A stretch of DNA of 64,000 bases from Marinomonas fungiae (GTDB lineage: Bacteria > Pseudomonadota > Gammaproteobacteria > Pseudomonadales > Marinomonadaceae), in the NCBI RefSeq assembly GCF_001418205.1, contig NZ_LIQF01000013.1:1-64000 (forward strand). The letters are read 5' to 3'. Both the position numbers and the translations under genes were made by a program. The notes below the pieces were generated by a model. It did no database searches. It was not told where the DNA came from and saw only the letters and a program-made list of their open reading frames with translations. How positions within the stretch are numbered: position 1 is the first letter of the stretch; each line of letters begins with the position of its first letter. This document shows, piece by piece, positions 39,422-49,730 of the stretch.

Positions 39422-40903
39422 ATGCCATCCGTCCTTCTTTCTAAACGCTTTTTAATCCCTCTTTTTGACATTGCTGGTATTCGCGCTCGTGAACAAGCTA
39501 GCTTTGCTCACGAGGGAGCGAGCTTTCCTATGATGTTGCGAGCAGGTAAGGCGTTATATGACCATATTCTGCGTCGGCACCCGACTATTACACAAATCGC
39601 TGTGGTAGTGGGCGGTGGTAATAATGGCGGCGATGGTTGGGTGGTGGCCCAGCTTGCGGCTCAGGATGGCTTGCAGGTAAGAGTGTATGATGTGGCTAGC
39701 TCGCCTAGAAAGGGAGATGCTAAGCAGGCCGAAGAGCGTGCGGTTGGGCACCCACGAGTCGAAGTGAAGAGCTCTGATGAGCTTGAATACGAAACGGCCG
39801 CTGTGGTTGTCGATGCGTTGCTTGGTATTGGTTTTCAAGCACCTTTGTCAGACGTCTATGAGCAAGTCATTAATGCTATAAATCAATTGTCCAGCAAAGG
39901 GGTTTGGGTTGTCAGTGTTGATTGCCCGAGTGGATTGGACCTTCATTCAGGTCAGGCAGTGCTGGCTGTGCATGCTGATTTGGTGGTGACCTTCATTGGC
40001 GATAAGCTCGGACACTATTTGCAAGATGGTCCCGTATACTGTCACGAAATCGTCACAGAAAACTTGCAAGCTGTTGACTTGTCTGAGCAACCGCAAGCAT
40101 ACTTTCTCGCGCCTGCCGCACTTGATCATCATTCTCCTTGCCAGCGAAATTTAAACTCTCATAAGGGAACTTATGGGCACGTCACTGTCATAGGGGGGGA
40201 TCATGGCTATGGCGGCGCAGCCATTATGTCCAGTGAAGCGGCGGCTAAGGCTGGCTCGGGAACGGTGAGTTTATTTACCCGAGAAAAACATGTGTCAGCC
40301 TCGTTGGTGCGTAATCCGAATGTGATGGCTGTTTCGTATGAACAGGCGGATATTCAATCAACCTTGAGAAGTTCTCAATCAGTGGTTGTCTTGGGGCCTG
40401 GCTTAGGGCAATCAGAATGGTCTAAGGCAGTTTGGCAGCAATGTCAGCCGTTAAATCAGCCGATGGTGGTTGATGCAGATGGGCTCTATTGGCTTGGGGT
40501 AAGCCCAATTAAACGGGAAAAAATGGTCGTTACGCCTCATCCGGGTGAGGCGGCGCGATTGCTTAAAAAGAGCATTAAAGAAATTCTTCAAGACTTGCCT
40601 CGTGCGGCTAATTTAATAGCTAGTCGATATCAAGCGGTAGTGGTGTTGAAGGGCGCGACAAGTATCGTGGCATCACCAGATGGACGCATGATGATTGTCG
40701 GAAAGCCTTGTCCAGGTCTTGCAAAAGGTGGATCAGGTGATGTGTTAAGTGGAATGGTGGGGGCATGTTTAGCCTATTACCAAGACGCGTTTGAGGCTGC
40801 GGTCGTCGCCACAGCATGGCACAACAAAGCAGCGCAACGTTGTGGCGCTGAGCTCGGTATGATTAAGATGCAGCCATATCAATTATTGGATTATTTGGAA
40901 TGA
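39422..40903 (+). CDS. nnr: bifunctional NAD(P)HX epimerase/dehydratase
   Basis: 493 residues. The N-terminal YjeF domain (about 15-215) has VVGGGNNGGDGWVVA and DCPSGLD and epimerises damaged NAD(P)HX. The C-terminal ribokinase-like domain (about 230-493) has VTPHPGEAARLL and GLAKGGSGDVLSGMVGA and dehydrates it back to NAD(P)H using ADP. It heads the nnr-tsaE-amiB-mutL-miaA-hfq cluster. The 100-base gap from orn holds only a GTGGGC/GCCCAC hairpin (39333-39350) and no queG. Confidence 0.94.
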   Translation: MPSVLLSKRFLIPLFDIAGIRAREQASFAHEGASFPMMLRAGKALYDHILRRHPTITQIAVVVGGGNNGGDGWVVAQLAAQDGLQVRVYDVASSPRKGDAKQAEERAVGHPRVEVKSSDELEYETAAVVVDALLGIGFQAPLSDVYEQVINAINQLSSKGVWVVSVDCPSGLDLHSGQAVLAVHADLVVTFIGDKLGHYLQDGPVYCHEIVTENLQAVDLSEQPQAYFLAPAALDHHSPCQRNLNSHKGTYGHVTVIGGDHGYGGAAIMSSEAAAKAGSGTVSLFTREKHVSASLVRNPNVMAVSYEQADIQSTLRSSQSVVVLGPGLGQSEWSKAVWQQCQPLNQPMVVDADGLYWLGVSPIKREKMVVTPHPGEAARLLKKSIKEILQDLPRAANLIASRYQAVVVLKGATSIVASPDGRMMIVGKPCPGLAKGGSGDVLSGMVGACLAYYQDAFEAAVVATAWHNKAAQRCGAELGMIKMQPYQLLDYLE

Positions 40904-40947
40904 TTTTGCGCACACGGGTGTGTGTAGATAAGTGAGTATGTAAACGT

Positions 40948-41415
40948 ATGTTAGAAAGAGAAGTGTTTGGCGAAGAAGCCATGGAGTTGTTCGGGGAAAA
41001 TCTAGCAGCATCACTCAAAAGAGGTGGAGTGGTATATCTAGACGGAAATCTAGGCATGGGTAAGACAACATTGGTGCGTGGTATTCTGCGTGGCTTGGGC
41101 TATGTCGGCCCAGTTAAAAGCCCAACTTACACCATTGTGGAACCTTATGACTTGGACCAAGTGGAAGTGTTTCATTTCGACTTGTATCGAATTAGTGATG
41201 CGGAAGAGTTGGAGTTTATGGGGGTCCGTGATTATTTTAAAGACGGAGCTTTATGTTTAGTGGAATGGGCCGAGATGGGAGAGGGGGTGCTGCCAAAACC
41301 TGATTTAGTGGTGCATTTAAATTTAGTTCGCCATGGGCGTTCTATTTCCATTGAACCCAAAACTAGCTACGGTGTCGAAGCGCTAGCGGAGATCACCCTA
41401 CGGCTTGCCAGCTGA
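40948..41415 (+). CDS. tsaE: tRNA t6A modification ATPase TsaE
   Basis: 155 residues. The Walker A is GNLGMGKTT (33-41), followed by SPTYTIVEPY, HFDLYRISDAEELEFMG and LVEWAEMGEGVLP. It works with TsaB and TsaD to make t6A37. It is ended by a terminator, so amiB has its own promoter or read-through. Confidence 0.96.
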   Translation: MLEREVFGEEAMELFGENLAASLKRGGVVYLDGNLGMGKTTLVRGILRGLGYVGPVKSPTYTIVEPYDLDQVEVFHFDLYRISDAEELEFMGVRDYFKDGALCLVEWAEMGEGVLPKPDLVVHLNLVRHGRSISIEPKTSYGVEALAEITLRLAS

Positions 41416-41420
41416 TTTTT

Positions 41421-41446
41421 AAAAAGGAGGCCTTGCCTCCTTTTTT
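41421..41446 (+). terminator. rho-independent terminator after tsaE
   Basis: GGAGGC/GCCTCC stem (41426-41431 with 41435-41440) flanked by A5 and T6. Confidence 0.88.
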
Positions 41447-41522
41447 ATTCTCAAGACACGTCTATTTGAGATCAAAGTCGGCAAGCGTTATAGTGTCAAC
41501 ATATACTTGCTAGCTGTATGAT

Positions 41523-42851
41523 ATGTATAAAAAAATCTTTTCTCTTAATTGGCTATGGCCAGTGCTTTTGCTGACGATGAGTGTTTTCGCGCAAGCTGCT
41601 CAGGTCAAAGACATTCGTGTTGCTCAACAAACGGGAGCAACACGCCTTGTATTTGAGCTGGACGCATCGGTCAGTCATCGAATGTTTCCTTTAAGTAATC
41701 CTGATCGAATTGTGCTGGATGTCAGTAATGCTGATATCTCGCAGGATGTGGTTAACGGTCTGTCCGCATTGTCGTCAGATGTATTAATGCGTGTTCGTTA
41801 TGCGAAGCGTGATGACGGCATGCGTTTTGTGTTAGATCTCAATAAAAAAGTGAAAGCCAAAACCTCTGAATTATCCGCTTCAGGTGAGTATGGCCCACGC
41901 ATCATGGTGGAACTGGAATACGGTGCGCAGAACAATACTGTTGCAGTAGTTAAGAGTCTTGCTTCTATTTCAGATGAAAAGCGTGATGTGGTAGTCGTGA
42001 TCGATCCAGGTCATGGAGGCAAAGATCCAGGAGCCTTGGGGCAATATAAAGTACGTGAGAAAGATGTTGTATTGTCGATTGGTCTTGAGTTGGCAAAGCG
42101 TTTAAATGCAATTCAAGGTATTAAAGCGGTCATGACGCGATCTACTGATGAGTATTTGCAGCTGCGTGATCGCTCACGAATTGCTCGAGAAGCTAATGCT
42201 GATCTTATGATTTCTATTCATGCGGATGCATTCACTAAACCTTCTGCTCGCGGGGCGTCAGTCTGGGCTTTATCGCTCAGTGGAAAAACCTCTGAAATGG
42301 GGCGTTGGTTAGCGCAACAGGAGCAGGCGGCTGATTTGGTAGGAGGTATCTCCTTGGATGATAAGGATCAGTTGCTTGCCGAAGTCCTGTTGGATATGTC
42401 GATGAACTCGACCATTCAGATGAGTTTAGATATTGGTGAGAAAGTGTTACGTGAAATGAAACAGGTTGCTGTGTTGCATAAAAACTCGGTGCAACAAGCA
42501 GGCTTCGTGGTTTTAAAATCTCCTGATATTCCGTCCATCTTGATTGAGACTGGGTTCGTCTCGAATAAAACTGAAGCGAAAAACCTATCGAGTGGCACTT
42601 ACCGTCGTAAGCTGGCGGCATCGATTGCTGAAGGGGTGGAAGATTTCTTCTTCTCAAATCCACCTGACGGTACCTATATTGCGTGGCGTAAAAAACAATC
42701 TGGTGGATACACTTATACAGTTTCTAAAGGCGATACGCTGTCGGAAATTGCGCGTAAAAATGGTGTTTCATTGGACTCTCTGCGCTCGGCCAATACCTTG
42801 CGTAATGATGTGATATGGGTGGGGCAAAAACTATCCATTCCGGCAGGATAA
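41523..42851 (+). CDS. amiB: N-acetylmuramoyl-L-alanine amidase
   Basis: 442 residues. A signal peptide (about 1-25) is followed by an AMIN domain (about 26-135), an amidase_3 domain (VVIDPGHGGKDPGALG, MISIHADAF, SILIETGFVSN) and a C-terminal LysM (YTVSKGDTLSEIARKNGVSL). It cleaves septal peptidoglycan in the periplasm during cell separation. The AMIN-amidase-LysM order is as in Pseudomonas AmiB. mutL follows after 23 bases. Confidence 0.95.
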   Translation: MYKKIFSLNWLWPVLLLTMSVFAQAAQVKDIRVAQQTGATRLVFELDASVSHRMFPLSNPDRIVLDVSNADISQDVVNGLSALSSDVLMRVRYAKRDDGMRFVLDLNKKVKAKTSELSASGEYGPRIMVELEYGAQNNTVAVVKSLASISDEKRDVVVVIDPGHGGKDPGALGQYKVREKDVVLSIGLELAKRLNAIQGIKAVMTRSTDEYLQLRDRSRIAREANADLMISIHADAFTKPSARGASVWALSLSGKTSEMGRWLAQQEQAADLVGGISLDDKDQLLAEVLLDMSMNSTIQMSLDIGEKVLREMKQVAVLHKNSVQQAGFVVLKSPDIPSILIETGFVSNKTEAKNLSSGTYRRKLAASIAEGVEDFFFSNPPDGTYIAWRKKQSGGYTYTVSKGDTLSEIARKNGVSLDSLRSANTLRNDVIWVGQKLSIPAG

Positions 42852-42874
42852 AATTCGCTTTATGAAGGAAGCTC

Positions 42875-44872
42875 ATGTCTAGAATTAACTTGCTATCCCC
42901 GCGCCTAGCAAACCAGATTGCAGCGGGTGAGGTGGTAGAGCGCCCAGCATCAGTGGTTAAAGAGTTGCTTGAAAATAGCTTAGACGCTGGAGCGACACAG
43001 CTTGATATTGATATTGAACAAGGCGGTGTTCGAGGTATCAAAATTCGTGATAATGGTAGTGGTATTGTAAAAGATGATTTGTCTTTGGCGCTAAGTCGAC
43101 ACGCTACCAGCAAGATTACAACTTTAGATGATTTGGAGGCAGTGGCAACCCTTGGTTTTCGCGGTGAGGCGTTGGCGAGTATTAGCTCAGTGTCTCGACT
43201 GCATTTGACCTCTTGTGCTGCAGGTGAAAGTGAAGCGTGGCGTGTGGAGGCTGAAGGCAAGGATATGGCCACTTCCGTACGACCGGCCTCGCATCCTCAG
43301 GGTACGACCATTGATGCACGAGACCTATTTTTTAATACGCCAGCGCGCCGCAAGTTTTTACGTACTGAAAAAACCGAATTTGGTCACCTAGAAGAAGTCG
43401 TCAAACGTCTTGCTTTAAGTCGTTACGATGTGGGTTTTCGTTTAAATCATAACGGTAAACAAGTCTATGATTTACGCCCGGTGCAGGATCAATTGCATGC
43501 CGAACATCGATTAGCGACGCTACTGGGTAAGAAGTTTATTGAAAATGCCTTAACCATAGATGTAGAAGCGGCTGGTTTACGTTTATGGGGCTGGATCGGT
43601 TTGCCGACCTTCTCTCGTTCTCAAGCGGATCTGCAATATTTCTTTGTGAATGGACGTGTGGTACGTGACAAGCTCGTGGCTCATGCGGTGCGCCAAGCCT
43701 ATCGAGATGTCTTGTACAACGGTCGGCATCCGACCTTTGTGTTGTATCTGGAACTCGATCCAGGGACAGTGGATGTTAACGTTCACCCGACCAAGCATGA
43801 AGTACGTTTTCGTGATGGTCGTTTGGTGCATGACTTCCTGTTTAGTCGTATTCATAAAGTCTTGGCTGATGTTCGCCCAGAGAGCGGTATGTCTGGCAGT
43901 GCGGAAAACCCGATTCAACGACAAGAGCCTCAGATTCAAGAGCAAGAAAACCTCGGCCTAGGTCACCCAAGTCAGGCTCGAGATTTGTCTTGGATGGCTG
44001 CTGGTTCATCGCCTCAGTCTAGAGTGAGCGGCGTCTATTCTGGTGTTGGAAACTATGTCCCAAAAGAAGGGCCAAGCGTTGCTGAAGTAACTGGGCAATT
44101 AAGTGCAGTTTCACAAATGAGCGACTTTGCGCGCCAATTTGCCGATGAGGAAATTGATCCAGAAACTGGTGAGATTAAGTCCATTGTGCCGAGACAGCCT
44201 CTTGTAAACACTTATGCGTCGTCGCTTGTCTCGCAGCAAGACGAAGGAACGGGCAGGGTGCGTGAGCCTCTACCGCGGCAAGGTATGACGCCACCGCTAG
44301 GCTTTGCCATCGCGCAATTGCACGGTATCTATATCCTTTCTGAAACCGAGCAAGGCATGATTATTGTGGATATGCATGCTGCCCATGAGCGCATCGTTTA
44401 CGAGCGAATGAAGACCGCATTTTATTCGAAAAATGTACCATCACAGCCGCTATTGGTGCCTATTAATGTCTCGATATCTCAGGCGGAAGCGGATTTGGTA
44501 GAAGATAACCATGAGGTCTTTGTGCAGTTCGGTTTTAATATCGAACGCTCCGGTCCTGAGAGTGTCATGGTACGTGAAGTGCCTGTCATACTGATTGATG
44601 GTGATATTGAAAGCTTGGTACGTGATGTGATCAGTGATTTGGTGGTTAACGGGACAACTGATCTATTGCAGGCGCGTGCCAATGAGTTGATGGCAACCAT
44701 GGCTTGCCATGGTGCGGTACGAGCTAATCGCAAGCTTTCGATTGCCGAAATGAATAGTCTTCTGCGTGATATGGAAGTGACTGAGCGCAGTGGGCAATGT
44801 AATCACGGGCGTCCAACTTGGACGCAGTTGTCGATGTCTGATTTAGATAAATTGTTTTTACGGGGCCGTTAA
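42875..44872 (+). CDS. mutL: DNA mismatch repair protein MutL (endonuclease type)
   Basis: 665 residues. The N-terminal GHKL ATPase has [19 protein letters not shown] and [11 protein letters not shown] low-complexity linker (about 345-470) leads to the dimerisation domain. Unlike E. coli MutL, this domain keeps [12 protein letters not shown] (Asp499 onward), fitting the endonuclease motif DQHA-x2-E-x4-E apart from Q to M, plus [13 protein letters not shown] and CNHGRPTW. It therefore probably nicks DNA itself, as in bacteria without MutH. miaA starts three bases after its stop. Confidence 0.95.
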   Translation: MSRINLLSPRLANQIAAGEVVERPASVVKELLENSLDAGATQLDIDIEQGGVRGIKIRDNGSGIVKDDLSLALSRHATSKITTLDDLEAVATLGFRGEALASISSVSRLHLTSCAAGESEAWRVEAEGKDMATSVRPASHPQGTTIDARDLFFNTPARRKFLRTEKTEFGHLEEVVKRLALSRYDVGFRLNHNGKQVYDLRPVQDQLHAEHRLATLLGKKFIENALTIDVEAAGLRLWGWIGLPTFSRSQADLQYFFVNGRVVRDKLVAHAVRQAYRDVLYNGRHPTFVLYLELDPGTVDVNVHPTKHEVRFRDGRLVHDFLFSRIHKVLADVRPESGMSGSAENPIQRQEPQIQEQENLGLGHPSQARDLSWMAAGSSPQSRVSGVYSGVGNYVPKEGPSVAEVTGQLSAVSQMSDFARQFADEEIDPETGEIKSIVPRQPLVNTYASSLVSQQDEGTGRVREPLPRQGMTPPLGFAIAQLHGIYILSETEQGMIIVDMHAAHERIVYERMKTAFYSKNVPSQPLLVPINVSISQAEADLVEDNHEVFVQFGFNIERSGPESVMVREVPVILIDGDIESLVRDVISDLVVNGTTDLLQARANELMATMACHGAVRANRKLSIAEMNSLLRDMEVTERSGQCNHGRPTWTQLSMSDLDKLFLRGR

Positions 44873-44875
44873 AAT

Positions 44876-45808
44876 ATGTCCAAACCTAAAGTTGTCTGCT
44901 TGATGGGGCCAACCGCCTCAGGTAAGACAGGCCTTGCAGTCGAACTGGCTAGCCAGCATGGCTATGACATTATTAGTGTCGACTCTGCACTTATTTACAA
45001 AGGAATGGATATTGGTACAGCAAAACCTGACGCTGAAACACTTGCCATTGCTCCTCATCGCTTAATCGATATTATTGATCCGAGTGAAAGTTACTCGGCG
45101 GCGGATTTTTTGACGGATGCTGAGCGAGAAGTGGCGGATATCGTTGCACAAGGTAAGACCCCTCTGCTGGTTGGTGGAACCATGATGTACTTTAATGCGT
45201 TGCAGAAAGGTTTAGCGCCCATGCCGCCAGCAGATGCGGCTATTCGTGCTGAATTTGATCAGCATGCGGCGCAATTTGGCTTAGTGAGCTTGCATGAGCA
45301 GTTAAAAGAAATTGATCCAGTTGCGGCGGCGCGCATTAACCCGAATGATTCTCAGCGCTTACAAAGAGCGATTGAAGTCTATCGCTTAACGGGTAAAACC
45401 ATGACTCAGTGGTGGGCGGAACAAGAGGCGCAAGAGCTGCCATTTGATCTGGTTAATATTGCCGTTATGCCACAGGAGCGTTCGGTGCTGCATCTGCGTA
45501 TCGAAGAGCGTTTTCGCATCATGATGGAGCAAGGCTTTCTGGCTGAAGTCGAAGCCTTGTATGCACGTGGCGATTTAACCATCGATATGCCATCGGTGCG
45601 ATGTGTGGGATATCGTCAGTTGTGGCAATACCTTGAAGGTGAAGACACCTTAGAGGAAGCAATTTTCAAAGGAATCGTAGCAACGCGACAATTGGCAAAA
45701 CGTCAACATACGTGGCTGCGTGGCTGGGACGATCTGGTTATTTTTGATAGTTTAAATCAAGATCTTTTAGGACAAACCTTGAAATACTTGGAAAGCAAGA
45801 TTATATAA
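44876..45808 (+). CDS. miaA: tRNA dimethylallyltransferase
   Basis: 310 residues. It prenylates A37 of UNN-reading tRNAs, including the tRNA-Leu(CAA) in this window. Motifs are the P-loop [60 protein letters not shown] and [10 protein letters not shown]. Confidence 0.96.
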   Translation: MSKPKVVCLMGPTASGKTGLAVELASQHGYDIISVDSALIYKGMDIGTAKPDAETLAIAPHRLIDIIDPSESYSAADFLTDAEREVADIVAQGKTPLLVGGTMMYFNALQKGLAPMPPADAAIRAEFDQHAAQFGLVSLHEQLKEIDPVAAARINPNDSQRLQRAIEVYRLTGKTMTQWWAEQEAQELPFDLVNIAVMPQERSVLHLRIEERFRIMMEQGFLAEVEALYARGDLTIDMPSVRCVGYRQLWQYLEGEDTLEEAIFKGIVATRQLAKRQHTWLRGWDDLVIFDSLNQDLLGQTLKYLESKII

Positions 45809-45817
45809 GGGGAAATC

Positions 45818-45886
45818 ATGAAAGATTTGTTGTATTATCTACGGTATTGTTTTGCCAATATTTTAATTATAAGTTTGCTTGCTTAA
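45818..45886 (+). CDS. possible 22-residue hydrophobic small protein
   Basis: An ATG at 45818, seven bases after AGGGG, opens 22 codons ending in [14 protein letters not shown] then [11 protein letters not shown]. The polar/basic start and hydrophobic end suit a tiny inner-membrane peptide. It fills the miaA-hfq gap and its stop overlaps the hfq ribosome site (AAGGAG at 45885-45890), so its translation could influence hfq. No homologue is known to me; it may be a leader peptide or chance. Confidence 0.4.
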   Translation: MKDLLYYLRYCFANILIISLLA

Positions 45887-45896
45887 GGAGATTCCG

Positions 45897-46142
45897 ATGT
45901 CAAAAGGGCAGTCACTACAAGACCCTTACTTAAATGTACTTCGTAAAGAGAGAGTACCTGTTTCTATCTTTCTTGTGAATGGTATTAAATTACAGGGACA
46001 AATCGAGTCATTTGATCAGTTCGTGATTTTGTTGAAAAACACAGTAAGCCAGATGGTTTACAAGCACGCAATCTCGACAGTTGTCCCATCTCGTACTATC
46101 CGTCTACCGTCTCCTGATCAGGCGGAAGATACAGCAGAATAA
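45897..46142 (+). CDS. hfq: RNA chaperone Hfq
   Basis: 81 residues from the ATG at 45897 with AAGGAG upstream. Sm1 and Sm2 motifs are complete ([40 protein letters not shown]). The C-terminal tail after residue 70 is short ([10 protein letters not shown]), as in Pseudomonas and unlike E. coli. It binds sRNAs and mRNAs as a hexamer. Confidence 0.97.
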   Translation: MSKGQSLQDPYLNVLRKERVPVSIFLVNGIKLQGQIESFDQFVILLKNTVSQMVYKHAISTVVPSRTIRLPSPDQAEDTAE

Positions 46143-46178
46143 GTTTGTTCTAACTAGGACAAACAGAGGTTATATAAC

Positions 46179-47468
46179 TTGTTTTTCGAACGCCCTGAAA
46201 GTGGTGAAATTGCTGTCCTGGTCCACATCGATTTTCATGATATCAACGATAATCATGGACCAGAAGAGTTCGTAGAACTCGCTATCTCTGCTGGTGCAGA
46301 TCCTGTCGCGGTTGTGACAGGATCTCGGCAAAGACCTGATTCGAAGTTCTTTGTTGGTACCGGCAAATTAGAAGAAATCAAAGATATTGTGATTCGAGAA
46401 GAGGCTCAAGTAGTGCTTTTCGATCATGCCCTATCTCCTTCCCAAGAACGAAATCTAGAAAGTGTCTTGAAATGCCGTGTACTAGATCGTACCGGCTTGA
46501 TTCTTGATATCTTTGCTCAGCGTGCGCGTACCCATGAAGGTAAGCTGCAGGTCGAGCTTGCTCAATTGCAGCATATGTCAACCCGACTGATTCGTGGTTG
46601 GACCCACCTTGAGCGCCAAAAAGGCGGTATTGGTATGCGTGGTCCAGGTGAAACCCAGTTGGAAACCGACAGACGTTTGCTACGTGAGCGCATCAAAGCC
46701 ATCCAAAAACGTCTTGAGAAAGTAAACTCACAACGAGATCAAAGTCGTCGTGCTCGTTCTCGTTCAGATGTGCCAACGATTTCCCTTGTCGGTTACACCA
46801 ACGCAGGTAAGTCGACCTTGTTTAACCGTGCAACTGGCGCTGACGTCTATGCCGCAGATCAGTTGTTTGCGACCTTGGATCCGACCTTGCGTCGTCTTGA
46901 TCTGGAACAGGTTGGTACCGTGGTGTTGGCGGATACGGTAGGTTTCATTCGTAAGTTACCACACCGTTTGGTGAAAGCCTTCCAAGCGACTCTAAAAGAA
47001 TCAGCTGAATCCGACTTGCTACTGCACGTGGTTGATGCGGCGGATATTAGTCGTGATGACAACATTGCTGCGGTTGAAGAGGTGTTGGAAGAGATTGGGG
47101 CCAATGAGCTGCCGACGCTTAAAGTATTTAACAAGATTGATGCTTTACCGACGGGTGAGCCGCGTATAGATCGTGATGAACACGGGAACCCTGTGCGGGT
47201 TTGGTTGTCTGCTCGAGAAGGGATTGGTATTGATTTATTAGAGCAAGCAATTGCGGAATTATTGTCTGAAGATATTGTCAAAGACACCATTGTAGTCCCT
47301 TCAAATCAAGGTCGCTTTAGGGCGATGTTGTTTGAGCAAGGGGCTGTAAAGGGTGAAACTTACAATGAATTAGGGCAATCTGTGCTTGAATTATGCTTAC
47401 CTCGTAAGGATTATTTACAAATTCTTGCTAGAGTAGGTATGTCTGAAGATCAAATTCAGGCAGCCTAA
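46179..47468 (+). CDS. hflX: ribosome-associated GTPase HflX
   Basis: 429 residues from a TTG start at 46179, supported by AGAGG about ten bases upstream and by the typical N-terminus MFFERPESGE. Contains the glycine-rich QKGGIGMRGPGETQLETDRR and the GTPase motifs GYTNAGKSTLFN, DTVGFIRKLP and NKID. It splits stalled or stressed ribosomes. It lies 36 bases after hfq. Confidence 0.95.
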   Translation: MFFERPESGEIAVLVHIDFHDINDNHGPEEFVELAISAGADPVAVVTGSRQRPDSKFFVGTGKLEEIKDIVIREEAQVVLFDHALSPSQERNLESVLKCRVLDRTGLILDIFAQRARTHEGKLQVELAQLQHMSTRLIRGWTHLERQKGGIGMRGPGETQLETDRRLLRERIKAIQKRLEKVNSQRDQSRRARSRSDVPTISLVGYTNAGKSTLFNRATGADVYAADQLFATLDPTLRRLDLEQVGTVVLADTVGFIRKLPHRLVKAFQATLKESAESDLLLHVVDAADISRDDNIAAVEEVLEEIGANELPTLKVFNKIDALPTGEPRIDRDEHGNPVRVWLSAREGIGIDLLEQAIAELLSEDIVKDTIVVPSNQGRFRAMLFEQGAVKGETYNELGQSVLELCLPRKDYLQILARVGMSEDQIQAA

Positions 47469-47506
47469 GTCACCGGATTATCATTACAAGAAAGTGGAGA
47501 TGTAGT

Positions 47507-48745
47507 ATGGCCTGGAATGAACCGGGTAATAACGACAACGACCCATGGAACACGGATAAAAACCGTAATAGCAATGGGGGGCGTGACCAAGAGCCCAATA
47601 ATGACCCTTGGGGTCGTCAAGGTCAAAATGGTGGCAAGGATCAGTCACCACCAGATCTAGATGAGGCCTTCAATAAGCTAATGGATATGCTTGGCGTAAA
47701 GAAAAAACGCGGCGGCAATGGTGGTTCCGGTTCTAATGGCGGCTCAGGAATGGGTGGCAAATTTAGCAGCGGATTGCTTGGTGTTGTCGTAGTGGGCTTA
47801 TTTGCACTTTGGGCCGCTACTGGTATTTATCAGGTGGATCAACAGGAGCGTGGTGTTGTGTTACGTCTTGGTAAGTTTCATGAGACGGTTATGCCAGGGT
47901 TACACTGGAATCCGCCAATGATTGATTCTGTGACTAAGGTGAATGTAACCAAAGTTCGTTCCCATGACCATAAAGCTCTGATGCTAACGGTTGATGAGGC
48001 TATCGTCGAAGTTGGGGTCTCAGTTCAGTACTCAATTCAAGATCCGCGTGATTTTGTTCTTAACGTTCGCGCTCCAGAGGATTCCTTGGCGCAGGCTGTG
48101 GAAAGTTCATTGCGTCACGTGGTGGGTACAACAGAAATGGACCAGATCCTTACAGAAGGTCGTGAAGTCTTGGCTGCTGATGTGAAAGAGCGTTTGCAGT
48201 CATATATTAACGATTACGGTACAGGGTTGTTGATCTCTAAGGTGAACGTGGAGAACACGCAAGCGCCAACGCAAGTTCAAGAGGCGTTTGATGACGTGAT
48301 CAAAGCGAAAGAGGATGAGCAGCGTGTGCGTAACGAGGCGGAATCTTATGCCAACGGTATTATTCCGGAAGCTCGAGGCCGTGCTCAGCGTATTCGTGAG
48401 GAAGCCGAAGCTTATCGCTCAGAGATTGTTGCTCGTGCGCAAGGTCAAGCCGATCGTTTTGATCGTCTCTACCAAGAGTATGCGAAAGCGCCTGCTGTGA
48501 CTAAACAGCGTTTGTATCTAGAGACGCTTGAAACCATCTATAAAGACGCTAATAAAGTTATTATTGACACGAAAAATGGTAATAACATGATGTATTTGCC
48601 ACTGGATCAGATCATGAAGCAGCGTGGTACATCGTCAAATGCTAGTAGTTTGAATTCGTCTTCGATTAGCTCGTTAACCGATCAGGTCATTGCTGAAATT
48701 CGAAGCCGTCAAACGTCTAGTACGGTACGTGAGGGGAGAAACTAA
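47507..48745 (+). CDS. hflK: FtsH modulator HflK
   Basis: 412 residues. A Gly/Asn-rich cytoplasmic head (1-85) precedes one membrane helix (about 88-107) and a periplasmic SPFH/band-7 domain (QQERGVVLRLGKFHETVMPG, AVESSLRHVVG) with a coiled-coil rich in Arg and Glu. It forms the HflKC cage around the FtsH protease. Its TAA overlaps the hflC ATG by one base. Confidence 0.96.
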   Translation: MAWNEPGNNDNDPWNTDKNRNSNGGRDQEPNNDPWGRQGQNGGKDQSPPDLDEAFNKLMDMLGVKKKRGGNGGSGSNGGSGMGGKFSSGLLGVVVVGLFALWAATGIYQVDQQERGVVLRLGKFHETVMPGLHWNPPMIDSVTKVNVTKVRSHDHKALMLTVDEAIVEVGVSVQYSIQDPRDFVLNVRAPEDSLAQAVESSLRHVVGTTEMDQILTEGREVLAADVKERLQSYINDYGTGLLISKVNVENTQAPTQVQEAFDDVIKAKEDEQRVRNEAESYANGIIPEARGRAQRIREEAEAYRSEIVARAQGQADRFDRLYQEYAKAPAVTKQRLYLETLETIYKDANKVIIDTKNGNNMMYLPLDQIMKQRGTSSNASSLNSSSISSLTDQVIAEIRSRQTSSTVREGRN

Positions 48746-49611
48746 TGAAAAACCTATCTTTTGCGATTCTGTTTATCGTATTGGCTGCGGTTTTAGTGGC
48801 TTCTCAAACACTTTTCGTAGTGAAAGAAACTGAACGTGCTGTGGTGCTGAAGTTTGGTGAGATCGTCCAAGCGGACGTTCAGCCTGGCTTGCACTTCAAA
48901 TTACCTATCATGAATGAAGTTAAAACATTCGATGCGCGAATTCTGACAATGGATTCTCGTCCTCAGCGATACTTAACGCTTGAGAAAAAAGCGGTGATTG
49001 TTGACTCGTACGTGAAATGGAAAATTGCTAACGTAGCGCGCTTCTATCAGGCAACGTCTGGTGATGAGTTTGTTGCTAACCGAGTGCTTTCTTCTCGTGT
49101 TGATACCGGTCTGCGTAACCAATTTGGTGAGCGTACCATGCACGAAGTGGTGTCTGGTCAGCGTGAAGAGTTGATGACTGAGTTGCGTGATCGCATTGAT
49201 GAAGTCGCTCAGAATGAGCTTGGTATCACTATTGTTGATATTCGTGTAAAACGAATCGACCTACCACCAGATGTGAGTGAGTCGGTTTATCAGCGTATGC
49301 GTACCGAACGTGAACGTGAGGCTCGAGAGCACCGCTCAAAAGGTCTTGAATTGGCAGAAGGTATTCGTGCCGATGCCGATCGTCAGCGTGTTGTTCTAGA
49401 AGCAGAAGCGCAGCGTGATGCTGAAATGATTCGCGGTGACGGTGATGCGCAAGCGGCTGCAATCTATGCAGAGGCTTACCAGAAAGATCCGAAATTCTTT
49501 GATTTCTACCGTAGTCTACAGGCTTACCGAGAGAGCTTCGCTAACAAGGGCGATGTGTTTGTCTTGGATCCTGATGGTGAATTCTTTAAGTACTTTAAAG
49601 AAACCAACTAA
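48745..49611 (+). CDS. hflC: FtsH modulator HflC
   Basis: 288 residues with an N-terminal membrane anchor (about 4-22) and an SPFH domain (VKETERAVVLKFGEIVQADV, RNQFGERTMHEVVSG), ending in FDFYRSLQAYRESF. Partner of HflK, with overlapping reading frames indicating coupled translation. Confidence 0.96.
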   Translation: MKNLSFAILFIVLAAVLVASQTLFVVKETERAVVLKFGEIVQADVQPGLHFKLPIMNEVKTFDARILTMDSRPQRYLTLEKKAVIVDSYVKWKIANVARFYQATSGDEFVANRVLSSRVDTGLRNQFGERTMHEVVSGQREELMTELRDRIDEVAQNELGITIVDIRVKRIDLPPDVSESVYQRMRTEREREAREHRSKGLELAEGIRADADRQRVVLEAEAQRDAEMIRGDGDAQAAAIYAEAYQKDPKFFDFYRSLQAYRESFANKGDVFVLDPDGEFFKYFKETN

Positions 49612-49682
49612 AGAGTCGGTTTTTGGCTGACTTGTTGGTGGATATGCCTGTAAGTCAGCCGTATAATCGTGATAGAATCAGC

Positions 49683-49707
49683 AAAACCGGGTTAAGCCCG
49701 GTTTTTT
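49683..49707 (+). terminator. rho-independent terminator after hflC
   Basis: AAAACCGGG pairs with CCCGGTTTT (49683-49691 with 49697-49705) and a T-run follows. It lies only 24 bases before the next gene. An additional GGCTGACT/AGTCAGCC inverted repeat precedes it at 49625-49660. Confidence 0.85.
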
Positions 49708-49730
49708 AATGGTCAAAATATAGAGAGTCT

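Noticed and set aside
49662..49668. TATAAT after hflC as a promoter for the DUF2065-hisZ-purA genes
   Set aside because: No -35 at usable spacing, and a rho-independent terminator lies directly downstream of it.
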